A stretch of DNA of 64,000 nt, taken from NCBI GenBank assembly GCA_964515905.1, contig CAZEWK010000024.1, positions 56,829 through 120,828 of the forward strand, read 5' to 3'. The notes beneath the pieces are model-generated. The model saw nothing but the letters and a program-made list of their open reading frames with translations, ran no database searches and was not told the origin of the DNA. This DNA is from GCA-2712985 sp964515905 (GTDB taxonomy: Bacteria; Pseudomonadota; Alphaproteobacteria; UBA7887). The translations under genes were made by a program, and so were the position numbers. Shown one piece after another: positions 17,381 through 26,073 of the stretch (the first letter of the stretch is position 1; each line of letters begins with the position of its first letter).

Positions 17381-18592
17381 TCACCCTCTTGCCAGTATCC
17401 GCGAAACCTCTAGTCGGTATGCTTGAATTGCTGGCAGTAGACCCGCCAGAATACCTATTAGTATAGCTGCAACCAATAGCAGGGACTCTTCAGGCAACCA
17501 TGTCAACCCAGAAAAGTATATTTGATGTTCGCTCCAAAGCCACTTGCCCGCCAGCTCAGCGACCAAGTGCCCTAGCAAAAGGCCTAATACGGACCCCATT
17601 AAGCTTAAAACGACGCCTTCTAACAAAAACTGCCACAACACACGTGATTGGCTTGCGCCAAGAGCACGAAATACTGCTATGTCATAACGCCGATCAGCTA
17701 ACGCGTTATACAAAGTTGCAAAAATGCCCAATCCAGCGCTAATCACTAGAACCGCTGCAAACGCCCGGAAGCCGTCAATACCAAATCCGACGAGTTTTAA
17801 TAACCTCGAGATTTCGTATCCAGGAAGCGCTGCTTGCATCGATGTACCAGCATTAATAGCACGAGGCAGAGAGACTATCGCAACAGGATTCGCAAATTTT
17901 ACTAGCGCAGCAGTAACTTCACTTTCACCGTGCCGTTCCTCGCCTTGGATGTTTGCTCCAGATCCCTCTGCCATCTCATGGCCATGCACGACCCAGACAC
18001 TTTCCACTGACGTTAAAATCAGTCGGTCAATGACTTTACCCGTAGGCTTTAACACGCCCACTATATGATACGTGTGTTCTCTATGGCTGCTTCCTCCGCC
18101 AGAAAACCCATGGCTTGGAATGAATTTGTCGCCCACACGCAGGTTCAAAGCTTTTGCTACAATCGAACCGAGCGCGACGTCCATCGGACGTTCCCACAAG
18201 GCACCTATCGCTACCTTTGCCCCATAATGGTTCACATAACTATGACTTGAACCGACTATTCGAAATCCTCGGAAGCTGTCGCCAAGTGCCAAATTCATCA
18301 CCGACCGAACCCTAGCATCTGCTTTGAGTTGCTCCACATCTTCCAACGGGATATTTCCCGTTGGAACGTCAAGGTGGTAAAGACTAGAGAGAATTAACTG
18401 CATTGGACTACCCTTCGCACCAACCACCATATCTATGCCAGCCGCATCTCGGATCATTCGATTTTCTAATTGATCAGAAAACAGCATCAACAAGGAAATA
18501 GCGGCCGTACCCAAGGCTAATAAGAGGACATTGAGTGTTGTATGTAGGGGACGCAATCTCATATATGCCAACGCAATCACAAAGGCATTCAT
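17381..18592 (-). CDS. ABC transporter permease (MacB/LolC/FtsX type)
   Basis: 403-residue permease with the FtsX/MacB layout: an N-terminal helix (about residues 10-40), a large periplasmic domain (about 40-265), and three C-terminal helices (about 275-400). The periplasmic part contains a glycine/serine/histidine stretch (GFSGGGSSHREH). The ATG at 18592 overlaps the ATPase stop codon (ATGA), so I prefer it to an upstream in-frame start inside the ATPase gene. Such mechanotransmission systems move lipoproteins or drive periplasmic remodelling; the substrate is unknown. Confidence 0.86.
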   Translation of the reverse strand: MNAFVIALAYMRLRPLHTTLNVLLLALGTAAISLLMLFSDQLENRMIRDAAGIDMVVGAKGSPMQLILSSLYHLDVPTGNIPLEDVEQLKADARVRSVMNLALGDSFRGFRIVGSSHSYVNHYGAKVAIGALWERPMDVALGSIVAKALNLRVGDKFIPSHGFSGGGSSHREHTYHIVGVLKPTGKVIDRLILTSVESVWVVHGHEMAEGSGANIQGEERHGESEVTAALVKFANPVAIVSLPRAINAGTSMQAALPGYEISRLLKLVGFGIDGFRAFAAVLVISAGLGIFATLYNALADRRYDIAVFRALGASQSRVLWQFLLEGVVLSLMGSVLGLLLGHLVAELAGKWLWSEHQIYFSGLTWLPEESLLLVAAILIGILAGLLPAIQAYRLEVSRILARG

Positions 18593-19242
18593 CTCATAGC
18601 CTCCGTTGACGGGAGACATAGGGTTTTCTCAAATCGATCTCGGATACGTTCATCATGGGTTGACACTACAAGCAAGCTTCCCTGTTTAAGAGAGTGCTCC
18701 AAAATAAGGTCCATGACTCGTTCAGCATTAGAGTTATCCAAGTTAGAGGTTGGCTCGTCGGCTAAAATCATTTTGGGTCTGTTTATTAAGGCGCGCGCAA
18801 GGGCAACCCGTTGCATCTGACCGTAACTAAGCTGATGAGGATATCGCCTATCATTGCCCGCAAGCCTCACATTAGCTAGGATCGCCTTTGCGGCGCCGGG
18901 GTCAGACTTAACCCCGGCCATACTCTGAGCTAACATCAGGTTTCCCATTACTGTAAGGGCATTCACTAGGTGGAGTTGCTGGAACACCATACCAATATTC
19001 TTGCCGCGAAAAGCATCACATTCAGCAGGTTTTAAGGATGACAGTTCTTGACCACCTACCCGAACATTCCCTTTACTTGGCGACAGGAGGCCCGATAGAA
19101 TGTTCAAAAGCGTGGTTTTCCCACTTCCAGATGCCCCAAGAACTAACCAACGCTCTCCCGATCGGGCAGACCAGTCAGGGAAGGCCAATGACGGGGCTTT
19201 GGGAAAGCTATGCTCCACACCACTAATTTCAAGCAACGCCAA
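18589..19242 (-). CDS. ABC transporter ATP-binding protein (LolD/MacB type)
   Basis: 217-residue ATPase. Walker A is LGASGSGKTTLLN, the Q-loop is GMVFQQLHL, the signature is LSYGQMQRVALARAL (LSYGQ instead of LSGGQ), and Walker B is MILADEPTSNLD. The fold and length match LolD-like ATPases that pair with FtsX-type permeases. It is the first gene of a three-gene leftward operon with the permease and the DUF3299 protein, coupled to the permease by a four-base overlap. Confidence 0.92.
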   Translation of the reverse strand: MALLEISGVEHSFPKAPSLAFPDWSARSGERWLVLGASGSGKTTLLNILSGLLSPSKGNVRVGGQELSSLKPAECDAFRGKNIGMVFQQLHLVNALTVMGNLMLAQSMAGVKSDPGAAKAILANVRLAGNDRRYPHQLSYGQMQRVALARALINRPKMILADEPTSNLDNSNAERVMDLILEHSLKQGSLLVVSTHDERIRDRFEKTLCLPSTEAMR

Positions 19243-19356
19243 GACATTTCTCCTTCGAAATGCAAAATGGATTTAATCTCACAGGACCACTCAACACCAT
19301 TTATAAGCCAGGCGCACTTCACAAATGAACGAAAACTGGGCCTTCGAAGGAGTGTC

Positions 19357-19665
19357 CTACATTCTTAATTGGCTTTCTCCAGTTTCTACACCATTTACAA
19401 AACATTTAGCGTTTTCCACGAGTACAAAGTCATTAGTCCCTGCTTCACACGGGATAAAATAATTTCTAAGTTCGAATTGTAGCAATACAGGAGGCTTAGT
19501 AGGAGTAAATGTAGCACTATCTCCAGGATTGATTCGCCTTTGCCATTTTTCGACTGTCACCTTTAAACTCTCGGCTGTGCCATTTGTAATGGTAAGTGCT
19601 GCAGAACCATTTGAAAAACATGACATAAGGGTTAGAGTTGTGATCGCTATAATATATTTATCCAT
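19357..19665 (-). CDS. Small exported protein, unknown function
   Basis: 102-residue protein starting MDKYIIAITTLTLMSC. The leader is hydrophobic; LMSC could be a lipobox, or signal peptidase I could cut after GSA-22. The mature part contains a short beta-rich segment (LTITNGTAESLKVTVEKW) and two or three cysteines. The ATG at 19665 is preceded by GGAG at good spacing, which favours it over an upstream in-frame start. I recognise no family. It precedes the ABC operon on the same strand with a 114-base gap, so it could be linked to it. Confidence 0.6.
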   Translation of the reverse strand: MDKYIIAITTLTLMSCFSNGSAALTITNGTAESLKVTVEKWQRRINPGDSATFTPTKPPVLLQFELRNYFIPCEAGTNDFVLVENAKCFVNGVETGESQLRM

Positions 19666-19801
19666 TTTTTTCTCCACAGCATTAGCAGGAAATAACACTT
19701 AAGCACCCTACTTTCGAGTCATCCCAACCGAGTGGTTCACTGGCTCTTAAATTCCGAGCTATCGTCAACTCTTTATTAGACACTACAGATAGTCATGCCA
19801 C

Positions 19802-20896
19802 TCAGTTTAAATTTATAAAACTAGCAATTTCCTCGACCAATCGCTTATTGTCCTTCTCAAGCCCTACCGAGAATCGGAGGCAATTGGGCAACTTATAACC
19901 CGTCAGGGCGCGTCCGATTACACCATTTCTTAAGAGGTGGTTGTACACTTGTTCTGCCCCCTTGGTGGGTGATTTTGCAAATTCCACCAGCACGAAATTG
20001 GCAATGCTAGGATGCACTAATAATCCGAGGTGCGCTAGTTCAGTCTCCAGCCATGGTCTCCACTCCTCATTGTGGGCCACTGCAGAATCTAAGAACTGGG
20101 TATCCTCTAATGCAGCGACACCAGCCGCCTGGGCTGCTCCGTTAGCGTTAAAAGGACAACGGACACGATTCAAAGCGTCTATCACTTCAGATGAACCAAA
20201 GAGCCATCCGAGCCTTAAGGAAGCTAACCCATAAATCTTCGAAAAGGTTCGGGTTACAACGACATTTTGATATCGGTTGGCCAAGTTAATACCATCGTTG
20301 TAATCGCCACGTCGCACATACTCTGAGTAGGCTGCATCTATTACCAACAAAACATGACTTGGCAGGGCTTGACGCAAATGTTCGAGTTCATCCGAAGTCA
20401 GGAAAGTACCAGTAGGATTATTGGGGTTTGCTACATAACAGATAGTAGTATCCGAGCCCACATGACTCAAAAGGTTATCCACGTTGGCACCCAGACAATG
20501 GTCGGGAGCAATAACCGGCCTAGCACCAACCGATCGGGCTGCTATCTCGTACATAGCAAAGGAATACTTTGTAATCAGCACCTCGTCACCTGGGCCGGCA
20601 TAAGTTGTCGCTAGGAGGTATAGCAGGTCATCTGATCCGTTTCCACAAACGATGCGTTCTGGATCAAGACCGTACCGCGACCCAATTGCAACACGCAAGT
20701 CTGAGGAAGCACCATCGGGATATCGATGCAGATCCTGGCCGACCGAGAGAAATGCATTTAATGCCTTTGGGCTAGTCCCAAGCGGTGTCTCATTTGACGA
20801 CATCTTAGACAGGGGTTTATCAGTAGGTGCACTTGATAGCCCCGGCACGTATGGAGCTATATCAAGAATTCCTTGTTTAATTCTAGGTCCGGTCAT
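19802..20896 (-). CDS. hisC: Histidinol-phosphate aminotransferase
   Basis: 364-residue PLP-dependent fold-type I aminotransferase. HisC-family elements are LSSNETPLGTSPKA, the NPNNPTGTFLT motif, VIDAAYSEYV and the PLP lysine in RTFSKIYGLASLRLGW. It catalyses transamination of imidazole acetol phosphate in histidine synthesis; alphaproteobacterial HisC often also acts on aromatic 2-oxo acids. The start overlaps the stop of the upstream aroQ-like gene (ATGA). Because of that neighbour, a role in aromatic amino acid metabolism is a fair alternative. Confidence 0.87.
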   Translation of the reverse strand: MTGPRIKQGILDIAPYVPGLSSAPTDKPLSKMSSNETPLGTSPKALNAFLSVGQDLHRYPDGASSDLRVAIGSRYGLDPERIVCGNGSDDLLYLLATTYAGPGDEVLITKYSFAMYEIAARSVGARPVIAPDHCLGANVDNLLSHVGSDTTICYVANPNNPTGTFLTSDELEHLRQALPSHVLLVIDAAYSEYVRRGDYNDGINLANRYQNVVVTRTFSKIYGLASLRLGWLFGSSEVIDALNRVRCPFNANGAAQAAGVAALEDTQFLDSAVAHNEEWRPWLETELAHLGLLVHPSIANFVLVEFAKSPTKGAEQVYNHLLRNGVIGRALTGYKLPNCLRFSVGLEKDNKRLVEEIASFINLN

Positions 20897-21336
20897 TCAT
20901 TTCGCTTTTGTAGTAAATTCAGCATTGCGTCCAGTGCCAAAAAATAAGACTGCAATCCAAAACCCATCACCATACCCTGAGCTGAATTTGCCAATACTGA
21001 TTTGATACCACGTTTTTCTATATTAGAGATATGCACTTCAATATACGGAAGACCGCCACAGTCAAGGATACAATCTCGCAACGCTTCCCCACGATAAGTA
21101 AACCCAGCGGGATTCATCACAAGGCCATCTATCCCCTCCTCTACACCCTGGAATACTCGCGCAATTGCCTCGCCCTCAACATGAGTGTAGAAAATATCTA
21201 ACTGATATTTGTGCATGGAGGCATGATCTCGCAGCATCTCATTCAATTTGTCTGCTGTCGTGGTTCCATAAATTTCTGGCTGCCTGCGACCCAGCCAAGC
21301 CATATTCGCTCCCTGTAACAACAATATTTTTGCCAT
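20893..21336 (-). CDS. aroQ: Type II 3-dehydroquinate dehydratase-like protein
   Basis: 147-residue protein of the type II dehydroquinase family. Family motifs are QGANMAWLGRRQPEIYG with the catalytic arginine and tyrosine, MNPAGFTYRG, and IEVHISN with the substrate-binding histidine. Compared by eye with the M. tuberculosis enzyme, the active-site histidine after the NPxG motif is replaced by tyrosine, and the second arginine of the AREEFR loop is lost. It could therefore be an ordinary AroQ with variation or a paralogue with another substrate. It is translationally coupled to hisC. Confidence 0.78.
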   Translation of the reverse strand: MAKILLLQGANMAWLGRRQPEIYGTTTADKLNEMLRDHASMHKYQLDIFYTHVEGEAIARVFQGVEEGIDGLVMNPAGFTYRGEALRDCILDCGGLPYIEVHISNIEKRGIKSVLANSAQGMVMGFGLQSYFLALDAMLNLLQKRNE

Positions 21337-21600
21337 TTATACCGTTTCCTATTATCACAATAACGCAATGCCGTTAGCACATCGCATATATTTCATGCCA
21401 CAACCCTAAAACATATTCTACGATTTATGACATTTGGCCGCCATACTTCACTGACGCCATCCATTTTTTATATTATGTTCCAACCGTGTTTGATTTTTGA
21501 AAGCTTGTTTCTATTCTACGTGGACCAGATAAGGTTCCTTTATCAATTTTCGGTGATTATTCCGTCATAAATCAATGCCTTTAAAAAACGAGCGAGGACA

Positions 21601-22638
21601 ATGACACATACCACTCCAATTTTGCCAACATCTGTGGTTGGAAGTTATGCCCAACCAGATTGGTTGATAGACCGAGATACCCTTGCCTCAGGCTCACCGC
21701 CTCGGTCTCCGAGAGGGGATCTTTGGAGAGTCGATGATCCATGGCTTCTTCAAGCGCAAAACGACGCAACCTTGTTGGCAATCCGTGACCAGGAACGAGC
21801 TGGCATCGATATTATTACCGACGGCGAAATGCGCAGGGAAAGCTATTCAAACCATTTTGCGACGGCGCTAGAAGGTCTGGACAAAGAAAAAACAGGCACG
21901 GCGATTTCTCGCAAAGGCACCCCCAACCCAGTCCCATTGATAATTGGCCCAATCAAACGTGGCCGTCCTATCGGGGTCAACGATATAGCATTCCTGCGTG
22001 CAAACACCGACCGAAAAATAAAAGCTACTCTCCCCGGTCCTTTTACGATGTCTCAACAAGCCGAGGATCTGTATTACAAAGATCCAGCTGCATTAGCTAT
22101 GGATTATGCAGTAGCCGTAAATGAAGAAATTCATGATCTATTTTCTGCTGGAGCAGATATTGTTCAAGTTGACGAACCTTGGGTGCAAGCTCGCCCACAA
22201 GCCGCAAAAGACTACGCGATACCGTGCATTAACCGAGCGCTTGAAGGTGTAACAGGAACAACGGCATTGCATCTGTGTATGGGCTATGCAGCGATGATAA
22301 AAGATCGACCAGACCACTATCATTTTTTGGAAGAACTTAGTGAGTGCAGTGTAGACCAAATCTCCGTGGAAACGGCTCAACCCAATCTGGACCTCTCTGT
22401 TCTAGCACCGATAGCAAACAAGACAATCATACTAGGTGTTATCGATCTTGATGACCTAACAGTGGAAAGTGAGGAGGTTGTAGCAGACCGTATAGAGCGC
22501 GCTTTTGAGTTTTTGTCGCCTGAAAAGATAATCCCCGCTCCCGATTGCGGCTTCAAATATTTGCCCAGAGATATCTCTTTCGCCAAACTTCAGGCATTAA
22601 CAAGTGGCACTAGTATAGTACGCAAGAAACTCGGATAA
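21601..22638 (+). CDS. MetE-like cobalamin-independent methionine synthase domain protein
   Basis: 345-residue protein corresponding to the C-terminal catalytic barrel of MetE. Zinc ligands are visible: histidine and cysteine in LHLCMGYA, glutamate in ISVETAQP, and cysteine in APDCGFKYL. It starts PTSVVGSYAQPDWL, typical of stand-alone MetE-like proteins. Single-domain members can use small methyl donors or methylcobalamin instead of polyglutamyl folate. It is first in a rightward pair with a hydroxyacid dehydrogenase six bases downstream; RBS is GAGG before 21601. Confidence 0.87.
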   Translation: MTHTTPILPTSVVGSYAQPDWLIDRDTLASGSPPRSPRGDLWRVDDPWLLQAQNDATLLAIRDQERAGIDIITDGEMRRESYSNHFATALEGLDKEKTGTAISRKGTPNPVPLIIGPIKRGRPIGVNDIAFLRANTDRKIKATLPGPFTMSQQAEDLYYKDPAALAMDYAVAVNEEIHDLFSAGADIVQVDEPWVQARPQAAKDYAIPCINRALEGVTGTTALHLCMGYAAMIKDRPDHYHFLEELSECSVDQISVETAQPNLDLSVLAPIANKTIILGVIDLDDLTVESEEVVADRIERAFEFLSPEKIIPAPDCGFKYLPRDISFAKLQALTSGTSIVRKKLG

Positions 22639-22644
22639 GTGGTA

Positions 22645-23619
22645 ATGCAGAAAATTGCGTTCCTTTGGCCCAAATCAGAGTTCCATCCTCTTGGGTTAAG
22701 GACACCCAAAAATTATGATGTAAGTTTTGGGCGCGCCGGTCTACGCGATGAGGCTGAAAAGGCCTGCAAAAATGCAGATTATATCATCACGCCGTCTGGA
22801 GCAGGTATCATCGACAGTCCTCTTCTAGACTTGGCTCCCAAAGTAAAGTTGATCCAATTGACAGGCGCCGGCTACGACAATGTTGATAGAGGTGAATGCG
22901 AACTACGTAATATACCAGTTGCCCACATGCCTGGTTTAAATGCGCCTTCTGTAGCTCAGACAATGCTGCAAATGGCGCTGAGATTACGCCGTCCTGTCAC
23001 GTTACTGAAATCAGGTGGGAGCAACGAATGGATGAATGCCCGACATGATAACATTCATGGTTATGAACTTTCGGGTCGCGTCGGCATAATTGGCTACGGG
23101 CATATCGGCCAAGCTATCGCTAGATTATTTATAGGGATAGGCTTGGACGTGATAAGAGCAAAATATGCTGAGCAAGGTGCGCACCAAGTTCCAGCGCTTG
23201 CCTTAGAAGAGGTGCTTAGAACCTCTGACATTCTCGTCGTAGCTTTGCCCGCCAAAGAAAGCACGAAAAACTTTTTGGATGCCTGCTTGCTACGAAAAGT
23301 TAAACAAGATGCAATCATTCTAAACTGTGGTCGTGGTGGGACTGTGGACGAATCCGCTGTGGCCAATCTCATCGAAATCGGTCAAATAGCAGGGGCTGGC
23401 TTTGACGTTTTTGAAGAAGAGCCCATCGCAAGTGATCACCCTTTGTTAAAGCTCGTTTACAAGCACCCAAATCGGGTGTTATTGACCGCACATATTTCGG
23501 GGCAAACAATTGATTCCAAACGGCGCAACTTTTCCATTGCATTGGATAATGTAGAAAGAGTAGCACAAGGCGAACAACCATTGTATCAATTAGCGCCACC
23601 GAATTGCACGAAACTATAA
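22645..23619 (+). CDS. D-2-hydroxyacid dehydrogenase family protein
   Basis: 324-residue NAD(P)-dependent dehydrogenase of the D-isomer-specific family. It has the dinucleotide motif VGIIGYGHIGQA, the substrate arginine in NCGRGGTVDE, glutamate in DVFEEEP and the catalytic histidine in LTAHISG. The ATG at 22645 is preferred to a GTG six bases earlier. The gene is almost contiguous with the MetE-like gene, so the two are probably cotranscribed. The substrate could be glyoxylate, hydroxypyruvate or a longer 2-oxo acid. Confidence 0.87.
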   Translation: MQKIAFLWPKSEFHPLGLRTPKNYDVSFGRAGLRDEAEKACKNADYIITPSGAGIIDSPLLDLAPKVKLIQLTGAGYDNVDRGECELRNIPVAHMPGLNAPSVAQTMLQMALRLRRPVTLLKSGGSNEWMNARHDNIHGYELSGRVGIIGYGHIGQAIARLFIGIGLDVIRAKYAEQGAHQVPALALEEVLRTSDILVVALPAKESTKNFLDACLLRKVKQDAIILNCGRGGTVDESAVANLIEIGQIAGAGFDVFEEEPIASDHPLLKLVYKHPNRVLLTAHISGQTIDSKRRNFSIALDNVERVAQGEQPLYQLAPPNCTKL

Positions 23620-23809
23620 TAGTGGGCTAACAGTCTGTGCCATAATCTGGCAATAAAGTGCCGCATTAACAGATCTACAATGGAGCCCTCACCATTTAAT
23701 TCAGGGACCGACCAAAGCATGGCAGCAAGCCAACAACTGTTAATATTCATTGGTCTTTAGATGACTGTTGTACCTAATAGGACCACCACCAAACCGGGAG
23801 GATACCGAA

Positions 23810-24442
23810 GTGAAACTATACGATTTTGGGATGGCACCAAACCCACGCCGCGCTCGAATATTTATGGCAGAAAAAGATATTAAAGACGTTGAAATTATCC
23901 AAGTTGATCTTGCGAGCCTAGAGCAACAGGGAGATGACTTCAGAAGAATAAATCCTTCGTGCACTGTTCCAGCACTTGTTCTCGATGACGGCACACTGAT
24001 CACTGAATCAGTAGCCATTTGTCGATATTTTGAAGAATTGCAACCTGCTCCTCCATTGTTGGGACGAGATGCCAAAGAAAAAGCAATAGTAGAAATGTGG
24101 CAGCGCCAGGTCGAACTTCAGGGCTACCTCCCTGCCGGAGAAGCGTTCCGTAATTTTAACAAAAACTTCACTGGGCGAGCAATTGCCGGACCGGAGCCAT
24201 ATGAACAAATCCCAGAGTTAGCAACTCGCGGTCGTGCTCGAGTAGAGTACTTCTTCGGTCTTCTGGATCAGCAGCTAGGCAAAAGCGAATTCGTGGCAAC
24301 CAATATTTTTACGATAGCAGACATCACAGCATTTATTATGATTGAGTTCGCGGCCTGGTCAAAAATCGTCATCGATGCTAAGCACACTAATCTCCAACGC
24401 TGGTATGAAACAACAAAACAGCGGCCCAGCGCTACGGCATAG
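23810..24442 (+). CDS. Glutathione S-transferase family protein
   Basis: 210-residue protein with an N-terminal thioredoxin-like domain (VKLYDFGMAPNPRRARIFMAEK) containing the cis-proline segment CTVPALVLDDG and the glutathione gamma-glutamyl contact ITESVAICRYF. A helical C-terminal domain follows (TIADITAFIMIEFA). GTG at 23810 with GGGAGG eight bases upstream is the best start; longer readings add residues lacking family similarity. It probably conjugates or isomerises an electrophile. It converges on a second hydroxyacid dehydrogenase gene. Confidence 0.88.
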   Translation: MKLYDFGMAPNPRRARIFMAEKDIKDVEIIQVDLASLEQQGDDFRRINPSCTVPALVLDDGTLITESVAICRYFEELQPAPPLLGRDAKEKAIVEMWQRQVELQGYLPAGEAFRNFNKNFTGRAIAGPEPYEQIPELATRGRARVEYFFGLLDQQLGKSEFVATNIFTIADITAFIMIEFAAWSKIVIDAKHTNLQRWYETTKQRPSATA

Positions 24443-24499
24443 ACATACTCCCCAAGAGAAGCTTAATTCAAGCCGTATTGTACCCCGAACCCCTAGTTC

Positions 24500-24515
24500 G
24501 ATCGGAGAACCGATC
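24500..24515. terminator. Hairpin between convergent genes
   Basis: Perfect 6-base-pair stem GATCGG/CCGATC with an AGAA loop, in the 86-base gap between the convergent glutathione transferase and hydroxyacid dehydrogenase genes. No T tract follows on either strand, so it is at most a weak terminator or mRNA 3'-end stabiliser. Confidence 0.35.
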
Positions 24516-24528
24516 AGTACGACTGACC

Positions 24529-25548
24529 CTACTTCTTAAGGTGGTCGCCATTTACACAGTTTCTTAATTCATTATTTTGTAGATAATCGAGGCAGGTTTG
24601 TAGCGCCTTTTCTCGGAGAAGTTGAGAGGATGTTGGACTGAAAAATGCCGCGTGAGGTGTCGCTGCAAAACGCCCCTCTATCCAGTCTTCTCTTCCCCGC
24701 CATGCCAACATCAACGGATGATCGGAATTCGGCGGCTCGGGATCAAAAACATCGAGCCCTGCAGCTCCGATATGGCCAGACTTTAAACCTCTGTATATTG
24801 CGTCCAACTCACAAATGGGACCTCGAGCTGTGTTAATTAAAATCACACCTGGCTTCATTTTCGAAACGGTTTCGTGATTTATCAAGTGATGGGTTAGGTC
24901 TGTAGCCGGTGTATGAATGCTTATAAAATCAGCTGCTGCCAATAGTTGATCCAAATTATAGGCCCTCTCTACATTGAGGGCTAGCTCTTGGCCATATGGA
25001 ACAAAAGGATCATACGCAATAACATTCATGCCGAATCCTTTAGCACGCATCGCCGCAGCTGTCCCGATTCTCCCTAAGCCAATTACGCCAAAGTATTTTC
25101 CGGTCATTCTAGTCATAGCGGGAGTAATCTTGTAGTCCCACCCTTTATCCGGATTCTCTCGATAGGCTTCTGTGTATTGCGGGACACCGCGAGTAAAGGA
25201 TAACAGGAGCGCAATGGCATGATCAGCAACCTCATTGGTCCCATAATCAGGTACATTACACACTACTATCCCGGCTGCACCGGCAGCCCGAATGTCGATT
25301 AAATCATACCCCACCCCCAACCTCGTGATTATTTTACAGCTGCTAAGGAGGGCAATAACATCTTTATCGATTGGCATGGTAATGCCAGTGACTAGAGCTT
25401 GGCTACTAGCCCAGATTTCAGTCGGAATTTGTTTGGGATCACTTTCATTAAATGTCGCAAACTGGACACTGTCCCCTACCATAGCTCGTTCAACCGCATG
25501 ATCGTCAGCGGATAATCGATCTGGATAAAGAATTTGTATTCCTGTCAT
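24529..25548 (-). CDS. D-2-hydroxyacid dehydrogenase (C-terminal-binding-protein type)
   Basis: 339-residue D-isomer-specific dehydrogenase resembling the phosphoglycerate dehydrogenase/CtBP group. It has FGVIGLGRIGTAA, arginine in INTARGPICEL, glutamate in FDPEPPN and histidine in ATPHAAFFS. The stretch RLGVGYDLIDIRAAGAAGI is typical of the family. It is monocistronic and leftward. It differs clearly from the 22.6 kb paralogue, so the two probably have different substrates. Confidence 0.88.
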   Translation of the reverse strand: MTGIQILYPDRLSADDHAVERAMVGDSVQFATFNESDPKQIPTEIWASSQALVTGITMPIDKDVIALLSSCKIITRLGVGYDLIDIRAAGAAGIVVCNVPDYGTNEVADHAIALLLSFTRGVPQYTEAYRENPDKGWDYKITPAMTRMTGKYFGVIGLGRIGTAAAMRAKGFGMNVIAYDPFVPYGQELALNVERAYNLDQLLAAADFISIHTPATDLTHHLINHETVSKMKPGVILINTARGPICELDAIYRGLKSGHIGAAGLDVFDPEPPNSDHPLMLAWRGREDWIEGRFAATPHAAFFSPTSSQLLREKALQTCLDYLQNNELRNCVNGDHLKK

Positions 25549-26073
25549 TGTGTTGAGCCCATCACGCTATATGTTAAAATTATCTGTTAGTGCTACACTT
25601 CCTCGTTTCACCCCAATCTCCACAAAAACACTTTTGACGTTGGTTATTTTTTGCCGGCCGCAACAGAACCTTTTAGGTTCAACATTTGGCATCGCATATA
25701 TCTAAAGAAAACCCTAGTCATAAACACTAATGAGGCGCCCACACGAATCATGAACACTTGAAGTTGCTAAAAACAGTTAACACTAGGATACAATTGCTGT
25801 CGAGACGAGTGTGTACTGACCCTTCAACATATTGTATATAAATATTCTTTGATACCCAGGAGATAATCCTGATATCCAAAATGTGGTAATGAAACTTAAA
25901 CACATCGTATACATTGCTGTTCGAATAGGAATATGATGGTTTATAGTCTCCAATAGCCAGGTAGTAATTGGGTCAGGAAGGGTTTCTAACTTAAAATTTT
26001 TAGAAACAAGTCGACGATCTCAGCTAGCAATAAAAACTGGTCCGCACTGCACCTTGAAAGGAGCGCCGACGCT
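25549..26073. other. 525-base intergenic region between divergent genes
   Basis: No coding frame, tRNA or repeat recognised. It is AT-rich and should hold divergent promoters for the leftward dehydrogenase and the rightward amidase. A small perfect hairpin (GAACCT, three T, AGGTTC) lies at 25666-25680. AAAGGAG at 26057-26063 is the ribosome binding site of the amidase gene. Confidence 0.5.

Noticed and set aside
25666..25680. Hairpin in the 525-base intergenic gap as a terminator
   Set aside because: It lies upstream of both divergent genes and has no T tract in a useful position.
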